64,000 nucleotides of DNA from Aquimonas voraii (GTDB lineage Bacteria; Pseudomonadota; Gammaproteobacteria; Xanthomonadales; Xanthomonadaceae), in contig NZ_FNAG01000001.1 in NCBI RefSeq assembly GCF_900101825.1, forward strand, positions 744,001-808,000. The letters are read 5' to 3'. Below, in pieces: positions 32,811 through 41,458 of the stretch. The position numbers were made by a program, and so were the translations under genes. Below the pieces are notes generated by a model, which saw only the letters and a program-made list of their open reading frames with translations, had not been told where the DNA came from and made no database searches. Every line of letters starts with the position of its first letter. The first letter of the stretch is position 1.

Positions 32811-33554
32811 TCAGCCCGTGACGCCGGACTCGCGGAGCAAGCGCTCGATTTCGGCATCGAGCGGCTCCAGCGCCGCCACTCCCCGCGCGCTGGCGTGTGG
32901 ATCCGCGAGGAGGCTGCGCGCGCATTCGATCTGGGCCGCCAAGGCCGCTGCGCCGGTCAGGCGGGCCGCGCCGAGCAGCTTGTGCAGCAGTGCATCCAGT
33001 GTCGCCACGTCAGGTGGTTGTGCCGACGCTGCGTCCTTGAGCGAAGCGCGTTGCGCGGGTAGTTCGGCCAGCATCAGCCGGCGCAGCGAGCCTGCGATCG
33101 TGGCATGGCCGTTGGCTGCCGCCAGCGCGCGCTCTGCGTCCCAGACGGGCGGCGCCAGGCCCAGCGCGCGCAGGCTGCACAAGAGGGCGTCGGCGGCGAT
33201 GGGCTTGCGCAGACGCGCGACGAAGTCAGCGGCTGCGGCGTCCGGCCACCTGGTCGCCGCGTCATCCGCGCTCAACGCCAGCGCCGGCGCGCGCAGACCG
33301 CGTGCCCGCAGCTCTGCCAGCAGGGTCGCGCCGCTGCCGTCGGGCAGGCGCTGGTCCAGCAGCAGGCCGTCGAAGTCGCAGGCTTCGACAAGCGCCAGCG
33401 CCTGCCGGCAATCGGCCGCGTGCTGGACTGCGTAACCCCAGCCGGCCAGCAGATGTCGCAGCCACTCGGCGCCGACCGGGTCGTCCTCCAGCAGCAGTAG
33501 GCGCAGGGCAGGGGATCGCATCGCGGCGGTATCTTCGTCGGCTCGTGGAGGCAT
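32811..33554 (-). CDS. Response regulator with REC and HPt domains
   Basis: A 247-residue phosphorelay protein. The REC domain (about 17-130) has the acidic pair E23/D24, phospho-acceptor D67 (LLLDQRLPDG), S95 and K117. A histidine phosphotransfer domain follows, with H191 in LLHKLLGAA. There is no output domain, so it should pass phosphate between other proteins. AGGAT eight bases upstream supports ATG 33554; ATG 33521 is possible. Only 17 bases separate it from the divergent AsmA-like gene, so promoters must overlap the coding starts. No histidine kinase gene is nearby. Confidence 0.82.
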   Translation of the reverse strand: MPPRADEDTAAMRSPALRLLLLEDDPVGAEWLRHLLAGWGYAVQHAADCRQALALVEACDFDGLLLDQRLPDGSGATLLAELRARGLRAPALALSADDAATRWPDAAAADFVARLRKPIAADALLCSLRALGLAPPVWDAERALAAANGHATIAGSLRRLMLAELPAQRASLKDAASAQPPDVATLDALLHKLLGAARLTGAAALAAQIECARSLLADPHASARGVAALEPLDAEIERLLRESGVTG

Positions 33555-33571
33555 CCGCTATCCTGCCGAGC

Positions 33572-35614
33572 ATGCTCAGATCGACTTCCCGGCTCAAGGC
33601 CTTCGTGCGGCGTTTCGGCCTGCTCGTGGGCCTGGCCTTGTTCTGCCCGCCAGCGACGGCTCGCGAGCTGGTGGTGCGCGCCGAGGCGGTTCAGCAGGAT
33701 GGATTGAGTGCGCGCGGCGTACTCCTCGCCCTGCGCTCACCCAACGCGCCGGGCGGCGGTCTGCAGCTGCGCCTGCAGGCGGAGACGCTGGCGTTCGCAC
33801 CCCTGGGCTACCGCTTCGCAGCGCTCGACTGGCGCTGCGAGCTGCGCCCCCGCGATGTCGGGGTCTGGCGCTGTGCGGGGCCGTTGACCAGCGATGATGC
33901 GGCCGCTGGCGAACTGGCGCTGGAGATCGATCGCGGGGCGCTGCAGCTCGCTCTGGTGCGCGGTCGCACCCGGCTGCAGGCGAGCCTGCCCGCCGAGGGC
34001 AATCCGATCGGGCTTACGGCGGAACACCTGCCGGCGGCCTGGCTGCAGCCCATGCTGGCCGCTCTGTGGCCACAGGCCGGCCTGACCGCGGGAAGGCTCG
34101 GTGCCGAGCTTGCGCTCGATCTTGCCGGCGCTGCGCCGCGCATCGAAGGTGAGCTGCAGGCCGAGGGCTTGGGCTTCGACACCGAGGATGGCCGGCTGGC
34201 CGCTGCCGACCTGCAGATGCGCGGGCGGCTTGCGCTCACGCTTGCCGAGCGCACCGAACTCGGGCTCGAACTTGCTCTGAGCGGTGGCGAGGTGCTGGCC
34301 GGGCCGCTCTACGCCAGCCTGCCGGCGCAGCCTGTGCAGCTTGCGCTCAGCTTGCAGGGCAAAGACGCGCGCTGGTCGCTGCAGACGCTGCGCTGGAACG
34401 ATCGCGAGGCCCTGCAGCTGGACGCGCGCGCCGAATTGGACTTCGGCGCGGCGGTGCCGCTGCTCGATGCTTCGCTGAAGGCACTCAGCCCGCGGGCCGG
34501 CGTGCTGCTGCCGCGCTACCTCGAAACGCTGTTGGCCACGGCCGGTCTGCCTGGCCTGCAGGCGGACGGCTCGCTCGAGCTGGCGCTGGATCTCAAGGCC
34601 GGGCGCATCGAATCCCTCGGCGTCGAGGCGGATGACCTGGCCTTGCGTGACGGCCAGTCCCGCTTCCTGCTGGAAGGCGTGTCGGGTGGCCTCGGCTTCA
34701 CCCGCGGCGCCAGCGCGCGCAGCGACCAGCTGCGGATCGAGCGCCTGCAGCTTTTCGGTGCATCCTTCGCGCCGGCGGTGTTGGACTGGGCCAGCAGCGA
34801 CGGCGAATGGCGGCTGCAGCGTCCACTGGAACTCGGCGTGTTGGGCGGCGGGCTGCAGCTGCAGGCTTTGCGCTGGAACAGCGCGGCCGAGGCGGGCAGT
34901 GAAGATCGCTTCGCCGCCGCGGCTTCGGTGCGTGGCATCGACCTGCGCCAGCTGTCGGCGCAGCTGGGCTGGCCGCCCTTCGAAGGCGAGCTCTCCGGCG
35001 ATATTCCCGGCGTGCATTACGGCGCGGGAGTGCTGGCCATGGACGGTACGCTGCGCATGCGCGTGTTCGACGGTGACATCGAGATCGCCGGGCTGGCGCT
35101 GGAGCGCCCCTTCGGCGTGGCGCCCACGCTGGCGGCCGACGTCGAACTGCGAAGCCTCGACCTGCAGCCGCTGACCGCCGCTTTCGGCTTTGGCGAGATC
35201 ACCGGGCGCATGGACGGCTACATCCGCGGCCTGCGCCTGATCGACTGGGCGCCGGTGGCCTTCGATGCGCGCTTTGCCACCGATGAGAAGGCCAAGGGGC
35301 CGCGCCGGATCAGCCAGCGCGCGGTGCGCGACCTGTCCTCGGTGGGCGGCATGGGCCCGGCGGCTGCCCTGCAGCAAGGCGTGATGCGCGCCTTCGAGAC
35401 TTTCCCCTACGCCCGCATCGGCATCGCCTGCCGCTTGCGCAACCACGTCTGCCAGATGGACGGGCTGGCGCGTACAGCGCGCGGCTACACCCTGGTCGAG
35501 GGCTCGGGCCTGCCGCGGATCAGCGTCAACGGCATGCAGCGCGAGGTCGACTGGCCGGTGCTGGTCGAGCGTCTGCGTGCGGTCACCGAGGGCCAGGCGC
35601 CCACGATCCATTGA
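33572..35614 (+). CDS. AsmA/YdbH-like envelope protein
   Basis: A 680-residue protein with an N-terminal signal sequence or anchor (about 10-31) and a long body of repeated beta-strand-rich segments, ending in a region (about 455-600, GELSGDIPGVHYG..., MRVFDGDIEIAGLAL) like the C-terminal part of the YdbH/AsmA group. Such proteins form grooved beta-bridges for phospholipid transport between inner and outer membranes. Assignment to YdbH rather than a more distant AsmA-like group is uncertain. It overlaps no neighbour and is followed by an SDR gene 63 bases later. Confidence 0.65.
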   Translation: MLRSTSRLKAFVRRFGLLVGLALFCPPATARELVVRAEAVQQDGLSARGVLLALRSPNAPGGGLQLRLQAETLAFAPLGYRFAALDWRCELRPRDVGVWRCAGPLTSDDAAAGELALEIDRGALQLALVRGRTRLQASLPAEGNPIGLTAEHLPAAWLQPMLAALWPQAGLTAGRLGAELALDLAGAAPRIEGELQAEGLGFDTEDGRLAAADLQMRGRLALTLAERTELGLELALSGGEVLAGPLYASLPAQPVQLALSLQGKDARWSLQTLRWNDREALQLDARAELDFGAAVPLLDASLKALSPRAGVLLPRYLETLLATAGLPGLQADGSLELALDLKAGRIESLGVEADDLALRDGQSRFLLEGVSGGLGFTRGASARSDQLRIERLQLFGASFAPAVLDWASSDGEWRLQRPLELGVLGGGLQLQALRWNSAAEAGSEDRFAAAASVRGIDLRQLSAQLGWPPFEGELSGDIPGVHYGAGVLAMDGTLRMRVFDGDIEIAGLALERPFGVAPTLAADVELRSLDLQPLTAAFGFGEITGRMDGYIRGLRLIDWAPVAFDARFATDEKAKGPRRISQRAVRDLSSVGGMGPAAALQQGVMRAFETFPYARIGIACRLRNHVCQMDGLARTARGYTLVEGSGLPRISVNGMQREVDWPVLVERLRAVTEGQAPTIH

Positions 35615-35677
35615 ACCCGGGCGCGAGGCCGGAACGTCGGCACCGTGCTCCGAGCGATACACACCGAGGAGACCTCC

Positions 35678-36430
35678 ATGAACCTGCTCTGCATCCTCAC
35701 CGGGGCCAGCCGCGGGCTCGGCGCGGCGCTGGCACGTGGCCTGCTGGCCCGTGGCGCGGACTTGCTCTGCCTGTCGCGCGGCTTCGACCCAGCCCTGCAG
35801 CGCGAGGGCGACGGGGCCGGGCGCCGCCTGGAGCAGTGGCGGGTCGATCTCGCCGAGGCCCGACCGGTGGCAGCGCGGGTCGAAGACTGGCTGCAGGCAC
35901 GCGGCCCGCAGGGGAGCAGCCATCTGTTGCTGGTCAACAATGCCGCGGTGCTGGAGACGCCGGGGGCGTTCGAAGCTCAGCCCGAGGACGACATCGTCTG
36001 CGCGCTCCGGGTCGGGCTTGAGGCGCCCCTGTTGCTCAGTCGCGCGGTGCTGCGCGCCAGCGCGGACTGGCCCGTGGAGAGACGCATTCTGAACATCTCA
36101 TCGGGGCTCGGTCGACGGCCTCTGGCCGGGGTGGCGACCTACTGTGCGATCAAGGCCGGGCTCGACCACTTCAGCCGGACACTGGCCGAGGAGCAGGCCG
36201 ATTCCGCCAATCCGGCGCGGGTCTGCGCGCTGGCGCCGGGCATCATCGACACCGGCATGCAGGTGCAGTTGCGCGGTGCCGATCCGCAGGCTTTCGCGGC
36301 GCGACCCGTGTTCGAGAGCTTCCATGCGAGTGGAGCGCTCGATACGCCAGAGCGGGCCGCGGCCAAGGTGATCGAGGTGCTTCTCTCGGCGCGCTTCGGC
36401 GCCCAAGCTGTGGCCGACGTGCGCGATTGA
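35678..36430 (+). CDS. Short-chain dehydrogenase/reductase
   Basis: A 250-residue SDR oxidoreductase. The nucleotide-binding TGASRGLG (about 8-15), NNAA and the catalytic Ser (NISSG) with YCAIK are all present. The pattern resembles sepiapterin reductase or benzil reductase-like SDRs, which usually use NADPH, but the substrate cannot be told from sequence. GAGGAGA before the ATG at 35678 fixes the start. Confidence 0.88.
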   Translation: MNLLCILTGASRGLGAALARGLLARGADLLCLSRGFDPALQREGDGAGRRLEQWRVDLAEARPVAARVEDWLQARGPQGSSHLLLVNNAAVLETPGAFEAQPEDDIVCALRVGLEAPLLLSRAVLRASADWPVERRILNISSGLGRRPLAGVATYCAIKAGLDHFSRTLAEEQADSANPARVCALAPGIIDTGMQVQLRGADPQAFAARPVFESFHASGALDTPERAAAKVIEVLLSARFGAQAVADVRD

Positions 36431-36436
36431 ATGGTG

Positions 36437-36460
36437 CCGCCGGCGCGCTGTGCGCGGCGG
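36437..36460. terminator. GC-rich hairpin between convergent SDR and SOD genes
   Basis: CCGCC-G-GCGC, loop GCTGT, GCGC-GGCGG: nine paired bases with one bulged G. No T-run follows, so it is a tentative terminator. Confidence 0.35.
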
Positions 36461-36512
36461 CGGGGAAACGCGTCTTCAACGATCGTTCCACGCCCGCCAC
36501 GTCGGCCCGGCT

Positions 36513-37190
36513 TCAGCCGCCGGCGAAGCGGCGGTTGACTTCCTTCCAGTTGACGATCGGCCACCAGCCGCGCACGTAGTCGGCGCGCACGTTCTGGTAC
36601 CTCAGGTAGTAGGCGTGCTCCCACACGTCGATCGCCAGCAGCGGTTCGCCATTGGGGCTGGCCACGTCCATCAGCGGGTTGTCCTGGTTGGGCGTGGAGG
36701 TGATGGCAAGCGCGCCATCGTCGGTGCGGATCAGCCAGGCCCAGCCAGAGCCGAACACCGACAGCGCGGTGTTTTCGAACTCGCGCTTGAAGCTGTCCAG
36801 CGATCCGAACTGCGCATTGATCGCCTCCAGCAGCTCGGGGCTGGGTTCGCCGCCGTCACCCGCGGGGGCGAGCAGGCTCCAGAACAGGCTGTGGTTGTAG
36901 TGGCCGCCGCCGTTGTTGCGGATGGCCATGCTGTATTCGGAAACGCCGCGCAGGATCTGCTCGATCGTCATGCCTTCGAGGCGGGGGTCCTGGGCGACGG
37001 CGGCACTGAGGTTGTTGACATAGATCTGGTGATGGCGGCCGTGATGGATGCGCAGGGTCGCCGCGTCGATGTGCGGCTCCAGTGCGTCCTCCGCATAGGG
37101 CAGGGCAGGCAGGCTGAAAGGCTGGGCCAGGGCGGTACTGCTGCAGGCGAGGAGAAGGGCGCTCAGGCTGAAACGCAGGGAGGCAACCAC
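36513..37190 (-). CDS. Exported superoxide dismutase, Mn type
   Basis: A 225-residue Fe/Mn superoxide dismutase with an N-terminal signal peptide (SLSALLLACSSTALA), so it acts in the periplasm or outside. Metal ligands appear in LRIHHGRHHQIYV, HYNHSLFW and DVWEHAYYL. The GGGHYNHSLFW motif is of the manganese type. The start is GTG at 37190 with GGAGA eight bases upstream; no ATG is close. LLLAC could also be read as a lipobox, which would make it a lipoprotein. The TonB-receptor gene diverges from it across 251 bases. Confidence 0.88.
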   Translation of the reverse strand: MVASLRFSLSALLLACSSTALAQPFSLPALPYAEDALEPHIDAATLRIHHGRHHQIYVNNLSAAVAQDPRLEGMTIEQILRGVSEYSMAIRNNGGGHYNHSLFWSLLAPAGDGGEPSPELLEAINAQFGSLDSFKREFENTALSVFGSGWAWLIRTDDGALAITSTPNQDNPLMDVASPNGEPLLAIDVWEHAYYLRYQNVRADYVRGWWPIVNWKEVNRRFAGG

Positions 37191-37328
37191 AGGCGGTCTC
37201 CGGAAACATGGACACGGCGCGCGAGAGTAGCGGGCCCCGCGTGCAGACGGAATGCCTCGTTCGAGTACGCGGCCATCAGACGTTTGTGCAGGCCACGTGA
37301 GACTTGCGCTGCATCGACCGTAAGTGCA

Positions 37329-37356
37329 TTGACGTATGGCGAGGAAGGGGTCTAGC
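37329..37356 (+). promoter_or_regulatory. Possible promoter for the TonB-dependent receptor
   Basis: TTGACG at 37329-37334 and TCTAGC at 37351-37356, spacer 16. The -35 is good, the -10 poor, so this is weak. It lies in the 251-base divergent gap between the SOD and receptor genes; no Fur-like box is apparent to me. Confidence 0.3.
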
Positions 37357-37441
37357 GTTGGGGAAGCGTTAAGCCAACGGTCCGCGGTGCGTCCTGCCGT
37401 GGCGCCACCCGCACTACCCACGCCGCAGGAGATCCGCGCCC

Positions 37442-39967
37442 ATGTCCACTCCGAAGCCGTCGACGCTCGCCCTCACCATCGCCCTCGTGCTGGCGGCGCC
37501 CATGCCCGCCCTTGCGCAGTCGGGCAGCGCACAGCAGGAGGCGCGCGAACTCGATCAGGTGGTCGTCACCGGTACCCGCGTCGCAGGACGCTCGGCCACC
37601 GATACCGCGGTGCCGCTGGATGTCGTCGATGTCGCCCAACTGGAGCGCACCGGCTCGCCCGAACTCAACCAGGCCCTGTCGGTGACCCTGCCTTCGTTCA
37701 ACTTTCCGCGACCTGGGCTTACCGATGGCACCGACACCGTGCGTCCGGCCACCCTGCGCGGCCTCTCGCCCGACCAGAGCCTGGTGCTGGTCAACTCCAA
37801 GCGCCGCCACTCGGCCGCGCTGGTCAACGTCAACGGCTCGGTGGGGCGCGGCGCTGCCGCGGTCGATCTGAACACCATTCCCACCGCGGCCGTGCAGGGC
37901 ATCGAGGTGCTGCGCGACGGTGCGTCCGCACAGTACGGCTCGGACGCGATCTCCGGCGTCATCAACGTGCTTCTGCGCGAGGCCAGTGAAGGCGGCAACG
38001 CCAGCGTGTCCTACGGCGTGCGTGAGACCAGCTACACCACGCCGGTGACGCCAGGTCCGGCCAATGCCAACTGGCCCACGCCCTCCACCATCACCCGCGA
38101 CCGCACCGACGGCGATACCGTCACCGTCTCCGGCTGGAAGGGGTTTGGGCTTGGCGAGGATGGCTACGTCACCGTCTCCGCCGAATACAAGGATCAGCAG
38201 CGCACCGAGCGCGGCGGCTACGACCATCGCCAGCAGTACCCGATGGTCAACGGCCAATTCGACCCGCGCGAGGCCAGCATCGATCGCTTCAACGCCTGGT
38301 ACGGCGAGCCCGAGCTCGAACAGCTCACCCTGTTCGGCAACGCCGGCGTGAACCTGTCCAGCGGCGCAAAGCTCTATGCCTGGGCCAGCTACCAGGGCCG
38401 CGAAGCCGACTCGGCGGGCTTCTTCCGTCGTGCGCTCGATGATCGCAACGTCATCCAGATCTACCCCGACGGGTTCCTGCCGATCATCTCGCCCAGCGTC
38501 GACGATTACAGCTTCGCGCTCGGCTACCAGTGGAACAGCGGTGAGTGGGATCTCGATGCTTCGCTGGGCTGGGGCCGCAACGAGATGGCCTTCACCATCA
38601 ACAACACCTTGAACCGTTCGCTGGGGCCGTCGAGCAAGACCTCGTTCAACGCCGGCGGCTTCGACTATGACCAGCTCGTGTTGAATCTCTCCGGCGTGCG
38701 CACGGCCGATGTCGCCGCCTTCAGCTCGCCGCTGAACATCGCGATCGGCGCCGAGGCCCGCCGCGAGAGCTATTCGATTTTCGCGGGTGAGTCCGATTCC
38801 TACCGCAACGGCGGCGCGCTTCTGCCGAACGGTTCGCCCAGCGCACCTGGCGCACAGGTCTTTCCCGGTTTCCGGCCCTCCAACGAGGTCGACGAGGATC
38901 GCCAGGCCGTCGGCGTCTATCTCGATCTCGAGGCCAACCTCACCGAGAAGCTGTTGGGTTCGGCGGCGGTGCGCCTTGAGAACTACTCCGACTTCGGCTT
39001 CAACAGCACCGGCAAGCTGGCCCTGCGCTACGACTTCAGCGCGGCTTTCGCCCTGCGCGGCTCGGCGCAGACCGGCTTCCGTGCCCCTAGCGTGCAGCAG
39101 CAGTACTTCACCGCGACCTCGACCAATTTTGTCAACGGCGTGCCCTTCGACATCACCACCTTCCCGGTGGATGCGCCTGAAGCGCGGGCCTTGGGCGCGC
39201 AGCCGCTCGAGGCCGAGGAATCGGTCAACTTCTCGCTGGGTGCCGTGTTCAACCTTGGCAGCGTCTCGCTCACGGTCGATGCTTACCGTATCGACATCGA
39301 AGACCGAATCGTGCTGTCCGAGAATCTCGGCGCCAGTCGGACACCGCCATCGGCCGCAGACCTTGCTGTGCGGGATTACCTGCGGCAGCGCGGTTTTGTC
39401 GGAGTCGCGGGCGCCCGCTTCTTCATCAACGGGGTCGACACCGAAACCCAGGGCGTGGACGTGGTGCTGAACTGGCCGCTCGAAACCGAAGCGGCTGGCC
39501 GCTTCGACTTCACCCTGCTGGGCAACTACAACGAAACCAAGGTGACGCGCGTGCCGCGCACCTCGCAGCTATCCTCGCTGACGCCGCCGCCGGTGCTGTT
39601 TGATCGCGTCAACGTGCTGACCTTCGAGCGCGGCACGCCCAAGGACAAGTACGCCGCGAATGTCGACTGGACCTTCGACCGCTTCGGTGCCACGTTCCGG
39701 GCGACGCGTTACGGTGAGGTGCTGGCGCCGGGCACGACCGCGGCCAACGACTTCGTGCTGAGTCCCAAGGTGCTGCTCGATCTGGAAGCCCGCGTCGACT
39801 TCGGCGACCAGTGGCGGGTGGCGGTGGGTGCGGAGAACCTCACCGACGAGTATCCGGACGCCTTCACCATCAATCTCAACACCACCGGCAACACGCCCTA
39901 CTCGAACTATTCGCCCTTCGGCCGCAGCGGGCGCCTGCTGTATGCGCGGGTGAGCTACGACTTCTGA
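37442..39967 (+). CDS. TonB-dependent outer-membrane receptor
   Basis: An 841-residue receptor. Signal peptide (to about residue 26), a TonB box-like ELDQVVVTGTR segment at about 35-45, the plug domain (about 55-170, with VNSKRRHSAALVNVNG and DAISGVINVLL), then a 22-strand barrel ending in an aromatic residue (RLLYARVSYDF). It takes up a scarce nutrient such as an iron complex, cobalamin or a sugar; the ligand cannot be told. No sigma factor/anti-sigma pair and no matching transporter is adjacent. Confidence 0.93.
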   Translation: MSTPKPSTLALTIALVLAAPMPALAQSGSAQQEARELDQVVVTGTRVAGRSATDTAVPLDVVDVAQLERTGSPELNQALSVTLPSFNFPRPGLTDGTDTVRPATLRGLSPDQSLVLVNSKRRHSAALVNVNGSVGRGAAAVDLNTIPTAAVQGIEVLRDGASAQYGSDAISGVINVLLREASEGGNASVSYGVRETSYTTPVTPGPANANWPTPSTITRDRTDGDTVTVSGWKGFGLGEDGYVTVSAEYKDQQRTERGGYDHRQQYPMVNGQFDPREASIDRFNAWYGEPELEQLTLFGNAGVNLSSGAKLYAWASYQGREADSAGFFRRALDDRNVIQIYPDGFLPIISPSVDDYSFALGYQWNSGEWDLDASLGWGRNEMAFTINNTLNRSLGPSSKTSFNAGGFDYDQLVLNLSGVRTADVAAFSSPLNIAIGAEARRESYSIFAGESDSYRNGGALLPNGSPSAPGAQVFPGFRPSNEVDEDRQAVGVYLDLEANLTEKLLGSAAVRLENYSDFGFNSTGKLALRYDFSAAFALRGSAQTGFRAPSVQQQYFTATSTNFVNGVPFDITTFPVDAPEARALGAQPLEAEESVNFSLGAVFNLGSVSLTVDAYRIDIEDRIVLSENLGASRTPPSAADLAVRDYLRQRGFVGVAGARFFINGVDTETQGVDVVLNWPLETEAAGRFDFTLLGNYNETKVTRVPRTSQLSSLTPPPVLFDRVNVLTFERGTPKDKYAANVDWTFDRFGATFRATRYGEVLAPGTTAANDFVLSPKVLLDLEARVDFGDQWRVAVGAENLTDEYPDAFTINLNTTGNTPYSNYSPFGRSGRLLYARVSYDF

Positions 39968-39993
39968 TCCCTTCGGATCGGTTGGCGACGAAC

Positions 39994-40020
39994 GAGAGGC
40001 CGCCTGCGGGCGGCCTCTCT
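39994..40020 (+). terminator. Rho-independent terminator after the TonB-receptor gene
   Basis: An 11-bp perfect stem (GAGAGGCCGCC / GGCGGCCTCTC) with loop TGCG, beginning 27 bases after the stop; only a short T-containing run (T, GCGTT) follows. The convergent serine hydrolase gene ends at 40093. Confidence 0.75.
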
Positions 40021-40092
40021 GCGTTCCTGGCGGCGCCTCGATGGAACGGCGGCGGGCGAGACGTTTCGCGGGCCCGCACTCGGCCCTCACGA

Positions 40093-41346
40093 TCATTCCG
40101 GAAGCGTTGGCCGCCCCTGACCTTCCAGGTCATCCGCGAACACACTGTCGAAGCGCTCGAACTCGCGGCAGCCCGACGCTTCTGCCGCCGCTCGGAGCTC
40201 GACGAACAGCGCCTCGTAGTCAGACATGAGGCGGGTATTGATGCCGGGCGCGCCGCGCACCATGAACACGCCGAACAGGCCGGCCTCGAAGTCGATCCAG
40301 GGCATGAAGCCGAAGGCGCCGAGGCTGTGGATCAGCGGTGCTCGGCCGGCCGGCCGCTGCGGGATGAACCAGCTGCCGAGTCCGTAGCGGACGGGCGGCT
40401 CGGCGGTGGGCGGCGGATCGATCACGGGGAGATCGGTGATGCGATCGCGCCACAGCTCGAACACGCTGTCGCGCGAGAGCAGGCGAGCGCCCGAGCTGGC
40501 CACGCCTTCGTTGGTCAGCAGATGCAGCACCGCGCCGTAGTCGCGCAGGTTTGAGCGGGCGCCGCCCGCGACCATGTAGTTGGTGGTTGGCCCGAAGGCC
40601 TGCCAGTCGATGCTGCTGATGCCGAGTGGCGCGCCCAGGGCCTGCTGCCAGCCTTGCTGCCAGTCCTGGCCAGTCGCGACTTCGGCCGCGCGGCCGCCGA
40701 TGTGCATCGACACACCGCCGTAGGCGAACTGTCCGCCCACGCTGTAGCCCGCCGGGAAGTCACGGCAGCAGGCGATCTGCAGCACGGCCTCGGCCAGGCT
40801 GATGCTGCGGTCTGTGATCTCGGGCGCGGCCGAGTCATTGCCGTAGCCCGAGGTGTGCGAGAACAGCTGGTCCAGCGTCATGTCCGCCTTGTCGCCACTG
40901 AACTCCGGCAGCAGCGGACCGATCGGGGCATCCAGATCGAGGATGCCGCGGTCTGCCAGCTGCAGGATGCGCACGGCTCCCAGCAGTTTGCTGGCCGAGG
41001 CGATGGCCACCACGGTCTGCGCGCTGTAGCTGCCGGCGTAGTGCTCCAGCAGCAGGCCCTGACGCGAGCCCAGCAGGAGGGCTGCGCCGGGCAGCGCCTC
41101 GCGTTGGCGCAGGGCCTCGAAGCGCTGCAGGCTGGGTCCGAAGTCGCAGCCTGGCCCCTGCTGTGCCTGCGCGCTTGGCAGCGTTGCCCATAGAAGGCCA
41201 GCGCACGTCCACAGTGCAGCAGCGGCCGCACGGCGGCGGAGAGCGCCCCCCGGTCTTCCTTGTCCTCGCGCCGATTGGAGCGCTGTGGGCAGGGCAGGCG
41301 GGATTTCGGCGGGGGGAGTTTCGGGCGTCAGTTGGGCGATGTGCAT
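40093..41346 (-). CDS. Exported serine hydrolase, beta-lactamase/DD-peptidase fold
   Basis: A 417-residue serine hydrolase of the penicillin-binding/class C beta-lactamase fold. The S117-A-S-K120 motif is the nucleophile/base pair, with YGG near 205 as a candidate for the second motif. The N-terminus has about 40 residues, including RRR, ahead of the hydrophobic stretch; that is long for a signal peptide, and the true start may be further in, but no better one is visible. Family members act as esterases, peptidases or lactamases; this one cannot be assigned further. It lies behind fadD on the same strand but beyond a terminator. Confidence 0.75.
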   Translation of the reverse strand: MHIAQLTPETPPAEIPPALPTALQSARGQGRPGGALRRRAAAAALWTCAGLLWATLPSAQAQQGPGCDFGPSLQRFEALRQREALPGAALLLGSRQGLLLEHYAGSYSAQTVVAIASASKLLGAVRILQLADRGILDLDAPIGPLLPEFSGDKADMTLDQLFSHTSGYGNDSAAPEITDRSISLAEAVLQIACCRDFPAGYSVGGQFAYGGVSMHIGGRAAEVATGQDWQQGWQQALGAPLGISSIDWQAFGPTTNYMVAGGARSNLRDYGAVLHLLTNEGVASSGARLLSRDSVFELWRDRITDLPVIDPPPTAEPPVRYGLGSWFIPQRPAGRAPLIHSLGAFGFMPWIDFEAGLFGVFMVRGAPGINTRLMSDYEALFVELRAAAEASGCREFERFDSVFADDLEGQGRPTLPE

Positions 41347-41387
41347 GGATCGAGTCGCGGAGGGAGTCCGACCTCCAGAAACGCAGC

Positions 41388-41411
41388 GGGCGCGTCAGGG
41401 TTGACGCGCCC
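41388..41411 (-). terminator. Rho-independent terminator of fadD
   Basis: A 10-bp perfect stem (GGGCGCGTCA / TGACGCGCCC) with a four-base loop, beginning 48 bases after the fadD stop on the minus strand and followed there by GCTGCGTTTCT. It separates fadD from the serine hydrolase gene. Confidence 0.75.
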
Positions 41412-41458
41412 GTGCAAATCCATGGTTCGCAGGCTCGGAGCGAGCCGCGCCGCCCAAC

